Notes under the pieces: model-generated
Database searches by the model: none
Seen by the model: the letters and a program-made list of their open reading frames with translations, nothing else
Told to the model about the DNA's origin: nothing
Assembly: GCA_007127625.1 (NCBI GenBank)
Contig: SKYZ01000104.1
Span: 1-15,325, forward strand
Reading direction: 5' to 3'
DNA length: 15,325 nt
Origin: Aquisalimonas sp.
GTDB lineage: Bacteria > Pseudomonadota > Gammaproteobacteria > Nitrococcales > Aquisalimonadaceae
Shown: in pieces, positions 7,502 to 14,358 of the stretch
Numbering within the stretch: position 1 is the stretch's first letter
Layout: each line of letters starts with the position of its first letter
Position numbers and translations under genes: made by a program

Positions 7502-9277
7502 TCAGCGAGCGAAAAGGGACAGGAGCTGCTCGACCATGGCGGCGCCCAGGCGGTCAGCTGTGGGGATGGTCACGGAGTTCCGGTAATACGGAGTAACATC
7601 ATGACCAATCCCGATGGCCGTCAGTTCCACAGGTGAGCGCGCCTCTATGTGATGAATGACCTCCTGAAGATGGGCTTCCAGGAATCCTGTTGGATTCGTG
7701 TCCCGGGTCATGCCGTCACGGGGCAGACCATCGGAGATGACCATGAGGAGACGGCGCTGCTCGCGTCGTTGCGCGAGCCGGTGAAAGGCCCACTGGAGAG
7801 CTTCACCGTCGATGTTCTCTTTGAGCAGATCGTCCTGTAACAGGAGCCCGAGGTTGCGACGCGTGCGCCGCCAGGGCTCGTCGGCCCCCTTGAATATGAT
7901 ATGCCGCAGGTCGTTGAGACGACCTGGATTGGCAGGGCGTCCCGCCCTTGCCCAGGCTTTGCCGGATTCGCCGCCCTGCCAGAACCGTGTTGAAAAACCG
8001 AGCACTTCTACGCGGATGGTGCAGCGGGCCAGCGCCTCCCCCATGGCAATGGCACACAGGGCTGCCAGTCGGATCGGACGGCCGCGCATGGAACCGGAGC
8101 AGTCGATCAGCAACGTCAACGCGGTGTCCGGGAATGGCGCCGGCTCCTCCTGGCGGAACGGAAGTATCATTGCGGGGTCCGCGACGACGGACGCCAGCCG
8201 CGCGGGATCCAGCACACCGTCCTCCTGTTCGAACACCCACCTTCGGCGCTGTCGGGTCTGCAGGGCGCGCTCAAGCCGGCGCGCGAGCCGCATGATGGCC
8301 CGGCGCTGGTGGACGGTTTCGCGGCCGAGCTGTTGGTACAGCCGGTCGAGTTCAATCCGGTCGCAGCGTGTGTCGGCGCGGATGGTTTCGTCATATGCGC
8401 GTGTAAACACCCGGTACGCGGTCTGCGCGCCACTCTCCAACTGGCGGAGGGAAATGGTGTGCTGGTCGCCCTCGTCCTCGGTCTGCGATGGCGCAGACTC
8501 CCGTGTGCCACTGTCGCTCTCGCCGGACTGCGCGACGACCATCCCCGCTTCACTGCGGACGCCGGAATCACCGGCGTCCCCGGACAAGGCGGCGGCGGAC
8601 TCCGTCGCGTCGTCGGTGGTGGTACCTGCGTCGTCAACGGCGGACGCACCGGTTTCGTGCTCCGAGGCAATGCCAAGCGCAGCCGGTAGTCGGGCCGCCT
8701 GTCGGGCGAAGCGGGCCTGCGTGGCTACCGCTGCCTGCAGATCCGCGACCAATGGCATCAGGGCAGCGGCAATGTGGTGTCGGCGTGAACCGACGATGCG
8801 AGACGCGGTCTCCGGCAAGGCGCGTCCGGTGAGCTGTTCCCGCAGCCAGAGCCCTGCCGCCATGGCCAACGGCGTGTCGACGTCCGCTGCCGCCCCGTCC
8901 GGCACCGCATCACGACAACGCCTCTCCAGGGACGCATCCAGATTGCGCGTCACACCAATCAAGGCCGGATCGGCGAGAACGGATATCCGCGCTTCCTCTG
9001 CCCAGTCGTACAACGCCCGCGCGGCGGACGCTGCCGGCGCGTGGCGGTCATGCTCCTGCGGTTGGTGGTGGCGATGCTTGAGTGCCTCCAGGTCCACCAA
9101 ACCCCGGAGCGCATCGAGATCTGCAGCCGCCGGGTCGCCTGGCATGGGGATCTCGCGATCCGTGACCCTGCCGTCGGCGGACGACGCGACGAACTGCAAC
9201 GCGAACCGCGGATCCCTACACAGTGCCCGCCCGGTCGCCGCCTGGGCGCGACAAAAGCGCTCGCGGGCTTCAGCCAT
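7502..9277 (-). CDS. cobT: CobT-like protein (cobaltochelatase VWA subunit homologue)
   Basis: This 591-residue protein matches CobT along its length. It has an N-terminal helical CobT domain (about 1-200), an acidic Asp/Glu/Ser linker (about 203-270), a helical region with YRVFTRAYDE, and a C-terminal VWA domain. The MIDAS motif is DCSGS at 392-396 (canonical CobT has DNSGS), with a further metal-site Asp at 516 in ISDG. The segment NPGRLNDLRHII and the later KENIDGEAL are CobT hallmarks. In cobaltochelatase, CobT and CobS form the ATP-driven complex that assists CobN. The ATG at 9277 overlaps the cobS stop by 8 nt. An earlier in-frame ATG at 9334 would add a Pro/Ser-rich tail and overlap cobS by 65 nt. 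No CobN is present, and the neighbours suggest a role like CoxE in molybdenum enzyme maturation. Confidence 0.87.
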   Translation of the reverse strand: MAEARERFCRAQAATGRALCRDPRFALQFVASSADGRVTDREIPMPGDPAAADLDALRGLVDLEALKHRHHQPQEHDRHAPAASAARALYDWAEEARISVLADPALIGVTRNLDASLERRCRDAVPDGAAADVDTPLAMAAGLWLREQLTGRALPETASRIVGSRRHHIAAALMPLVADLQAAVATQARFARQAARLPAALGIASEHETGASAVDDAGTTTDDATESAAALSGDAGDSGVRSEAGMVVAQSGESDSGTRESAPSQTEDEGDQHTISLRQLESGAQTAYRVFTRAYDETIRADTRCDRIELDRLYQQLGRETVHQRRAIMRLARRLERALQTRQRRRWVFEQEDGVLDPARLASVVADPAMILPFRQEEPAPFPDTALTLLIDCSGSMRGRPIRLAALCAIAMGEALARCTIRVEVLGFSTRFWQGGESGKAWARAGRPANPGRLNDLRHIIFKGADEPWRRTRRNLGLLLQDDLLKENIDGEALQWAFHRLAQRREQRRLLMVISDGLPRDGMTRDTNPTGFLEAHLQEVIHHIEARSPVELTAIGIGHDVTPYYRNSVTIPTADRLGAAMVEQLLSLFAR

Positions 9278-10283
9278 GGCGGATGCCGCCCTGCTTGAGC
9301 CGGAGACAGTCGGCTTTGGGTGTCGGGGGCTCACCCATGCACCGCTGGTAGTACTCTTCGATGATGTCGCGCTCCAGCGGGTCGGACTTGTTCAGGAACG
9401 TGAGCTGGAACGCGAAGGCGGTGTCGCCGAAGATTTCTGTGTTCTCCAGCCACGTGATGACAGTGCGCGGCGACATGAGCACCGACAAATCGCCGTTGAT
9501 GAAACCAGTGCGGGTCAGCGCCGCGGTGGAAATCATGCGCGAAATCGTCTCCTTACCGCTGGCCGTGCGCCAGTGAGGAAGCTTGCGCAGCGCGATCTCC
9601 ACTTCGGTGTCGTGGTCGATGTAATTCAGCGTGGAGAGGATGTTCCAACGGTCCATCTGCCCCTGATTGATTTGCTGGGTGCCATGATAGAGGCCGCTGG
9701 TGTCGCCCAGGCCCACGGTATTAGCGGTGGCGAAGAGGCGGAACCCGGCGTGCGGGCTGATCACCCGGTTCGCGTCCAGCAGCGTGAGCTTGCCTTCGGC
9801 TTCCAGCACCCGCTGAATGACGAACATGACGTCCGGGCGGCCCGCGTCGTATTCGTCGAAGACCAGCGCAACTGGACGCTGCAGCGCCCAGGGGAGAAGA
9901 CCCTCACGGAACTCGGTGACCTGTACACCGTCACGCACCACGATGGTGTCGCGCCCGACCAGGTCCATGCGGCTGATGTGGCTGTCGAGGTTGATGCGTA
10001 TACAGGGCCAGTTGAGGCGCGCAGCGACCTGCTCGATGTGCGTAGACTTCCCGGTGCCGTGAAACCCCTGCACCATGACCCGCCGGTTATGTGTAAATCC
10101 GGCGAGTATCGCCATGGTGGTAGCGGTATCGAAGTGGTAGCTTTCATCGACTTCAGGAACGTGGTCCGTTTTGTCATGAAATGCGGGAACAAGCAGATCC
10201 ATGTCAATGCCGAATGTTTCCCTCGCATTCACACGGGTGTCCGGCTTCATTTCCTGGGTCAGTGGCGATCTGTATTCCGTCAT
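9270..10283 (-). CDS. cobS: CobS-like AAA+ ATPase (cobaltochelatase subunit homologue)
   Basis: This 337-residue protein is highly typical of CobS. It starts with the CobS N-terminal segment (RETFGID at 21-27, then DHVPEVD). The AAA+ core follows, with Walker A GFHGTGKST (73-81), the family stretch NLDSHISR (98-105), Walker B VALVFDE (138-144) and sensor-1 Asn188 in FATANT. Length is as in bona fide CobS. It would form an ATP-driven ring acting with CobT. The ATG has TGAGGA 5-6 nt upstream. The gene is first of a two-gene - strand operon and diverges from a TetR gene. It could be a true cobaltochelatase subunit with CobN elsewhere in the genome, or a dedicated counterpart of the MoxR/CoxD ATPase for the adjacent molybdenum hydroxylase. 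Confidence 0.92.
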   Translation of the reverse strand: MTEYRSPLTQEMKPDTRVNARETFGIDMDLLVPAFHDKTDHVPEVDESYHFDTATTMAILAGFTHNRRVMVQGFHGTGKSTHIEQVAARLNWPCIRINLDSHISRMDLVGRDTIVVRDGVQVTEFREGLLPWALQRPVALVFDEYDAGRPDVMFVIQRVLEAEGKLTLLDANRVISPHAGFRLFATANTVGLGDTSGLYHGTQQINQGQMDRWNILSTLNYIDHDTEVEIALRKLPHWRTASGKETISRMISTAALTRTGFINGDLSVLMSPRTVITWLENTEIFGDTAFAFQLTFLNKSDPLERDIIEEYYQRCMGEPPTPKADCLRLKQGGIRHG

Positions 10284-10386
10284 TTTTCCTCACCAATAGA
10301 TGGTCAGTGCCATCGGGAGATATGGAGAACGGCGGCCAGGAGTGGAACAACTGATATGCCGAAATGAACGGCAAGTCGATCGAACC

Positions 10387-10417
10387 CCGGCTCTTTTTGA
10401 TGCTACGCTCGAGCCGG
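10387..10417. promoter_or_regulatory. Inverted repeat in the cobS-tetR intergenic gap
   Basis: CCGGCTC (10387-10393) and GAGCCGG (10411-10417) form a perfect 7-bp inverted repeat with a 17-bp spacer, in the 180-nt gap between the divergent cobS and tetR genes. The position suits an operator for one or both genes, but a hairpin in the tetR leader is also possible. I see no convincing -35/-10 pair on either strand here. Confidence 0.35.
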
Positions 10418-10432
10418 TGGAGTGAACGGTAC

Positions 10433-10442
10433 ACACGCGTGT
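10433..10442. promoter_or_regulatory. Perfect 10-bp palindrome upstream of tetR
   Basis: ACACGCGTGT is self-complementary and lies 21 nt before the tetR GTG start. TetR-family proteins often autoregulate through short palindromes near their own promoter. The element is short enough to occur by chance in GC-rich DNA, so this is only a candidate. Confidence 0.3.
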
Positions 10443-10463
10443 TGCCACAAGGGAGCGTTTTTC

Positions 10464-11150
10464 GTGAGCGAACTGAAATCGGAAAAAGCCAACAACCCCG
10501 GCCGGCCCAGAAAGCGCCTGGATCCGCAGGACAGAGAGCGTCAGATCGTCGACGAGGCGATCCGCTTCTTTGCCGAAGTCGGTTTCGACGGGCAGACACG
10601 CGAATTGGCGAAACGTCTGGACATCACGCAACCTCTTCTTTATCGGTATTTTCCAAGCAAGGAAAGCCTGATCGAGCGCGTATATCAGGAAACCTTTTTC
10701 AAGCGCTGGCAACCGCAATGGGAGGATTTGCTCGCGGACAGGAGTCGCTCGCTCGAGGACAGGCTGATCCAGTTCTACGAGGAGTACACGCGTGCCATAT
10801 TCACCTATGAGCAGGTAAGGATATTCATGCTGGCCGGGTTGTCCGGTGGAGACCTCAATCGCCGCTACCTCAGTATCGTGCGGGAAAAGCTGCTGGAGCC
10901 GGTTTGCCGGGAAATGCGAGAGATCAGCGGACTTCCGGGCACCGACGAAATCCCGCTCACGGAAGAGGAGGTGCAGCTGGCCACCAGCATGCACGGGAGC
11001 ATCTACTACATGGGCATCCGCAAGTGGATCTACCATTTGCCCTTTCCCGAGGATCTGGACCTCCATGTCGCACGTGTTATCCGCGCCTTCCTCCGCGGCA
11101 CCCCGCCAACGCTGCGGGAGCATTTCCGCGACCACTACGCTTTGAGCTGA
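10464..11150 (+). CDS. TetR/AcrR-family transcriptional regulator
   Basis: This 228-residue protein has a typical TetR N-terminal DNA-binding domain at about residues 24-75: RERQIVDEA, then a helix-turn-helix ending TQPLLYRYFPSKESL. A helical ligand-binding/dimerisation domain follows. A basic GRPRKR stretch (13-18) precedes the domain. The GTG at 10464 is chosen because AAGGGAG lies 8 nt upstream. An in-frame GTG at 10422 would add an unlikely Cys/His tail. The gene is divergent from cobS and is the only regulator in the window, so it probably controls the hydroxylase, cobST or maturation genes. The effector is unknown but could be the TRAP-imported substrate. Confidence 0.9.
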   Translation: MSELKSEKANNPGRPRKRLDPQDRERQIVDEAIRFFAEVGFDGQTRELAKRLDITQPLLYRYFPSKESLIERVYQETFFKRWQPQWEDLLADRSRSLEDRLIQFYEEYTRAIFTYEQVRIFMLAGLSGGDLNRRYLSIVREKLLEPVCREMREISGLPGTDEIPLTEEEVQLATSMHGSIYYMGIRKWIYHLPFPEDLDLHVARVIRAFLRGTPPTLREHFRDHYALS

Positions 11151-11192
11151 TCCCCGGTGCTTGCCTTTTTTCACTGGCCGGGTAAGCTCGCC

Positions 11193-11222
11193 TTTGAATT
11201 GAGCAATTGATAAATAATATCA
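11193..11222 (+). promoter_or_regulatory. AT-rich candidate promoter/operator upstream of the DUF1330 gene
   Basis: This is an AT-rich island in GC-rich DNA. TTTGAA (11193-11198) and TAATAT (11215-11220) could serve as -35 and -10 with a 16-nt spacer. A dyad TGATA-5-TATCA (11208-11222) covers the -10. Positions 11204-11218 match the palindrome upstream of the xdhC genes (14305-14319) at 12 of 15 bases, which suggests the same regulator may bind both. Confidence 0.4.
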
Positions 11223-11293
11223 CGCCCTGCCGCCGGTTGCAGTGACTCGCCGGCGGTGGTCCCGCTGTTCGCAAGTAAGAGGAGACAAGACCC

Positions 11294-11584
11294 ATGACCG
11301 CATACTGGCTGGCGATGGTGGATGTTCACGATGAAGATGCCTACAAGGGCTACGCGCAGCGTGCGCCGGCGGCCGTAGAAGCCTACGGGGGACGGGTGCT
11401 TGCCCGCGGCGGGGAGCGGGTCGCTCTGGAAGGCGCTGCCCCGCCGGGACGCGTGGTGATCATCGAGTTTGACAGCGTCGAGCAGGCAGAGGCGTGCTTC
11501 AACTCACCGGAATACCAGGCCGCCAGGGCTCACCGGATCGATGCTGCGGACGCCCGCTTCATGATCGTGGATGGACTGGAGTAG
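11294..11584 (+). CDS. DUF1330 domain-containing small protein
   Basis: This 96-residue protein begins MTAYWLAMVDVHDEDAY and fits the DUF1330 family, small dimeric alpha/beta-barrel (ferredoxin-like) proteins of unsettled function. Family features seen are the AYWLA strand, the YGGRVLARGG turn, VVIIEFDS, and SPEYQAAR near the end. The full length is one domain. AGAGGAGA lies upstream of the ATG. It is separated from tetR by 143 nt with its own AT-rich candidate promoter, and it converges with the maturation operon 17 nt away. A link to the hydroxylase pathway is inferred only from position. Confidence 0.87.
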   Translation: MTAYWLAMVDVHDEDAYKGYAQRAPAAVEAYGGRVLARGGERVALEGAAPPGRVVIIEFDSVEQAEACFNSPEYQAARAHRIDAADARFMIVDGLE

Positions 11585-11597
11585 GAACCCTCTCCAC

Positions 11598-11637
11598 GCC
11601 CTCAGTGAGCCGCCCGATCGAGCAGTTCACTGAGGGC
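11598..11637. terminator. Stem-loop between convergent DUF1330 and MoeA/MobA-fusion genes
   Basis: GCCCTCAGTGA (11598-11608) pairs perfectly with TCACTGAGGGC (11627-11637) across an 18-nt loop. The - strand gene's stop codon lies inside one arm. Placement between two converging genes suggests a shared terminator or 3' end stabiliser. No T-tract follows on either strand and the loop is long, so termination is uncertain. Confidence 0.45.
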
Positions 11638-13221
11638 AGCCGGCGTATCGATGTCCACGAGCACGCCCGGATCCTCCACCGGCACCTCGGCAACCAGATC
11701 GTCATGATCACTGATGAGCCCCCGGGCGCCCCGGTCTCCCTCAAGCTCGACCAGCCCAGGGAACAGCTCTCGCCCGAGTAGCACGGGATTGCCTCGTTTC
11801 CCCTGATAGGCTGGCATACAGATGGTGCGACCTTCCTGCGGTGAGAATGCGGCGATCAGTGCGTCCAGATGTGCAGCCCGAACCAGCGGCATGTCACCAA
11901 GGCAGACCACGATCCCGTCCACAGTCCCCGGCACGACACGGATGGCCGCTCGAAGGGAACTGGCCAGTCCCTCCGCATACTCGGGATTATGCACCACCAC
12001 CACCTCGCGTCCGGTCAGCTGCTCGGCCACCCGGTCGCCATCGTGGCCGGTGATCACGTAGACGGAATCCGCACCCGAGGCAAGGGCGGCATCCACGCTG
12101 TGCTGGATCAGAGGTTTACCCGCCCAGTCGGCCAGCAGCTTGTTGGTTTCGCCCATCCGGCGCGACTGCCCGGCGGCCAGGATCACTGCTGCCACCCGAG
12201 GTCGGCGCTGCGGTTCCCTGCTCGATGGCTCCCGCATTTGCGGTCGCTGGCTGGTCTCCTGCAGCAAGCCGCCAATGCCCATGTCCGCGATGACCCCGGT
12301 GTCCAGAGGGAGGCCGGCAACAAGCCGGCGCAGCACCCAGTCCAGGCCGTTGATCTTGGGTGAGCGTGCACATCCCGGCAGCCCCACAACGGGCGTTGCG
12401 CCGTAGTGGCCCAGGAGCAGTAGATTGCCGGGGTCCACCGGCATGCCGAAGCGCTCGATGCGCCCTCCAGCCGCTTCCAGCGCCGCCGGAATGACGTCGC
12501 GCCTGTCGGTGATCGCCGAGGCGGCGAGGATGAGAATGCCGTCCAGGCCCTGTTCACCCATCTCCCGCACGCTATCAGCGATGGTGCGCTCGCGATGGTC
12601 GCACCGACGTACGCAGGACAGCTCACAGCCCAGGCCCCCAAGCCGTCGACGCACGCCCTGTTCACCCTTGTCCAGCAGTTCGTCCTTGATTGCGGGCAGG
12701 TTCGTCAGCAAGAGCCCGAACCTCAGGGGCTGGAATGCCGCAACCGATACCGCCGGTGTCGGGATCTGCTTCAACGCATGATCCAGCAACGCCTGCCGTA
12801 CGGCGAAGGGGATCACCTTGATGGTGGCGAGCATCTGACCTTCGTGGACCTGCTCGAAGGCTGGCACCGATGCGATGGTCAGTGCCTCGTCCAGGTGGTT
12901 GAAGGCGCGCAGCCGCTCCACAGCGAGAGTCGCGACGCCGTCCGCCGCCGCATAGAGGTTGCAGCGGCCCGTGAAGGTTCGCCCCACGTCCACATGCTCG
13001 CCGGCAACGGCGTGACCGATCGCCGCGGCGGCTGCGTCTTCGTGGATGTCATCGGCCTCGAGGCGCGCGATGGTGACCGCGTCCATGCCCTCGGCCTGTA
13101 ACTCGGCAACATCCCCGGCCGACAGGCGCCGCCCCTTGCTCCACCGCTTCCCGCCAACCCGCACCGTATGCACCAGCAATCCGTCCACGGCGTCCGCCAC
13201 GGACCACTCGCCGAACTTCAT
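11602..13221 (-). CDS. Fusion protein: MoeA-like molybdopterin-binding domain + MobA/MocA-like nucleotidyltransferase
   Basis: This 539-residue two-domain protein acts in molybdenum cofactor maturation. Residues 1 to about 330 resemble the molybdopterin-binding domain of MoeA/MogA-type proteins, including the late motif GLPGCARSPKINGLDW. Residues about 341-539 are a GT-A nucleotidyltransferase with LAAGQSRRMG (348-357), Lys361 and the metal-binding GDMP (442-445). The C-terminal half resembles MocA, which makes molybdopterin cytosine dinucleotide, the cofactor used by CoxL/XDH-type bacterial enzymes. The ATG overlaps the xdhC C-domain stop as ATGA, so the two are probably translated together. 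This architecture is known from other molybdenum hydroxylase loci. CTP rather than GTP specificity is inferred from context. Confidence 0.9.
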   Translation of the reverse strand: MKFGEWSVADAVDGLLVHTVRVGGKRWSKGRRLSAGDVAELQAEGMDAVTIARLEADDIHEDAAAAAIGHAVAGEHVDVGRTFTGRCNLYAAADGVATLAVERLRAFNHLDEALTIASVPAFEQVHEGQMLATIKVIPFAVRQALLDHALKQIPTPAVSVAAFQPLRFGLLLTNLPAIKDELLDKGEQGVRRRLGGLGCELSCVRRCDHRERTIADSVREMGEQGLDGILILAASAITDRRDVIPAALEAAGGRIERFGMPVDPGNLLLLGHYGATPVVGLPGCARSPKINGLDWVLRRLVAGLPLDTGVIADMGIGGLLQETSQRPQMREPSSREPQRRPRVAAVILAAGQSRRMGETNKLLADWAGKPLIQHSVDAALASGADSVYVITGHDGDRVAEQLTGREVVVVHNPEYAEGLASSLRAAIRVVPGTVDGIVVCLGDMPLVRAAHLDALIAAFSPQEGRTICMPAYQGKRGNPVLLGRELFPGLVELEGDRGARGLISDHDDLVAEVPVEDPGVLVDIDTPAALSELLDRAAH

Positions 13222-13898
13222 CGCGGATCTCCGCGCCTGAGCGTCTCAGTGACCTCAGCGATGATGCTGACGGCAATCTCGGCCGGCGAACGTGCCGCGA
13301 TATTGAGTCCGATCGGGGCATGGATCCGCTGCAGACGCTCCTGCGAGACGCCTGCCTGCGCAAGACGCTCGCAACGTCCCGCATGGGTGCGGCGACTCCC
13401 GAGAGCGCCGACGTAAAACGCGGAACTCTGCAGGGCTGCCTGCAGGGCGGGATCGTCGATCTTGGGGTCGTGACTGAGGGCGACGACTGCGGTGCGCTGG
13501 TCCGGCGCAAGTTCCGCCATGGCGGGACCCGGCCACTGGTGGTTCAACTCGGTCCCGGGGAACCGTTCCGCCGAGGCGAAAGCAGCGCGCGGATCAACCA
13601 GGGTGACCGCATAACCGGTCTGACGGGCCATTGGCGCCAGATGCTGGGCAATGTGAACCCCGCCAACGATGATCATGCGCAGCGGCGGGTTGAACACCTG
13701 AAGGAACCACTCCTCGCCCCGGACCGTCACCGCGCCATTGCGGTCCGAGCGGAGCGCATCGCGAGCAGCATCCGCCAACGCTGATTCTTCACCGGGTGAT
13801 AACAGCTCTTCGGAACCGTCCCGCAATCGTGTTGCCAGAACCACGGACTGCTGTCGTTCCCGGGCGCGTTTGAGCTGGCTGATCGTGGAAGTACGCAC
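13218..13898 (-). CDS. XdhC-family protein, C-terminal Rossmann domain (split XdhC)
   Basis: This 226-residue protein carries the XdhC C-terminal domain. A Rossmann-type turn IIVGGVHIA lies at 76-84. The family signature GALGSRRTH (164-172) is followed by HAPIGLNIAARSPAEIA near the end. XdhC proteins bind sulfurated molybdenum cofactor and insert it into apo-hydroxylase. The start is a GTG directly after the N-domain gene's stop (gap of 3 nt, same reading frame), with GACGAGG upstream. Translation could also arise by readthrough of that stop, giving a fused XdhC of about 349 residues. The pairing with the MobA-like fusion downstream is typical. Confidence 0.9.
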   Translation of the reverse strand: MRTSTISQLKRARERQQSVVLATRLRDGSEELLSPGEESALADAARDALRSDRNGAVTVRGEEWFLQVFNPPLRMIIVGGVHIAQHLAPMARQTGYAVTLVDPRAAFASAERFPGTELNHQWPGPAMAELAPDQRTAVVALSHDPKIDDPALQAALQSSAFYVGALGSRRTHAGRCERLAQAGVSQERLQRIHAPIGLNIAARSPAEIAVSIIAEVTETLRRGDPR

Positions 13899-13901
13899 GC
13901 G

Positions 13902-14267
13902 TCAGGCCTCGTCGGTCAAAGGTTCGACCAGAATCCGAATGGTGCCGCCGCAGGCAAGGCCGACGCTCCACGCTTCCTCATTGGTGACCCCGAACTCCAG
14001 GACGCGCGGTTCGCCGTGCACCATAATGTCCAGGGCTTCCTGCACAACGGCTGACTCCACGCAGCCCCCGCTGACGGACCCGACCATGTGCATGCGATCG
14101 TCCACCGCAAGGACGCTGCCCACCGGTCGTGGCGACGATCCCCACGTCTGCACCACCCGGGCGATCGCAACCTGACGACCCGCCTCGAGCCAGCTCTCGG
14201 CCTGACAGAGTGTCGCAAGATCGTCGTCTGCCGCGTCCATCTGTGGAAGGGTCGTGGGGGATGTCAT
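13902..14267 (-). CDS. XdhC/CoxI-family protein, N-terminal domain (split XdhC)
   Basis: This 121-residue protein is the XdhC_CoxI N-terminal domain. It has TWGSSPRPVG (41-50), GSVSGGCVE (63-71) with a conserved Cys69, and GLACGGT (103-109) with Cys106. Such cysteines in XdhC relatives are linked to handling of the sulfurated cofactor. The start ATG has GGAGAGG 5 nt upstream. The gene ends in a TGA that is in frame with the next gene, with only one codon (CGC) before that gene's GTG. Separate N- and C-domain XdhC genes are common, so this can be a working split pair. It heads the maturation operon, downstream of a good promoter. Confidence 0.9.
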   Translation of the reverse strand: MTSPTTLPQMDAADDDLATLCQAESWLEAGRQVAIARVVQTWGSSPRPVGSVLAVDDRMHMVGSVSGGCVESAVVQEALDIMVHGEPRVLEFGVTNEEAWSVGLACGGTIRILVEPLTDEA

Positions 14268-14295
14268 GAAAGCCTCTCCGGCGGCGACACGGACT

Positions 14296-14319
14296 GTTAT
14301 TGGTCAACTGATTAATAAC
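14296..14319. promoter_or_regulatory. 24-bp imperfect palindrome (candidate operator) at the xdhC promoter
   Basis: Outer arms GTTATT (14296-14301) and AATAAC (14314-14319) pair perfectly, and inner triplets TCA and TGA pair too, giving 9 matching pairs of 12 about one centre. It overlaps the -10 of the - strand promoter and runs towards the likely transcription start, the usual place for a repressor site. The TetR protein in this window is the obvious candidate to bind it, by inference. Confidence 0.55.
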
Positions 14320-14340
14320 GCAGCGCGGTGCTCCGGTCAA
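14312..14340 (-). promoter_or_regulatory. Sigma70-like promoter of the xdhC/MobA maturation operon
   Basis: On the - strand TTGACC (14340-14335, 5 of 6 to consensus) is followed by exactly 17 nt and then TATTAA (14317-14312, 4 of 6). The start codon is about 45 nt further on, leaving room for a short leader with the GGAGAGG site. This separates the maturation operon from the upstream MFS gene. Confidence 0.55.
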
Positions 14341-14358
14341 GTGGACGAGGCCACTCAA

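Noticed and set aside
9278..9334. Upstream ATG at 9334 as start of cobT
   Set aside because: It would overlap cobS by 65 nt and add a Pro/Ser-rich tail. The ATG at 9277 gives a CobT-like N-terminus and a normal short overlap.
7812..10367. Long open frame of 851 codons on the + strand
   Set aside because: It is antisense to the clear CobT and CobS genes. Its composition (Ser/Arg/Ala-rich) and lack of any motif are typical of a shadow frame in GC-rich DNA.
13902..13904. TGA between the XdhC domains as a selenocysteine codon
   Set aside because: No strong stem-loop follows directly and XdhC proteins do not have a selenocysteine there. A real stop or leaky readthrough is more likely.
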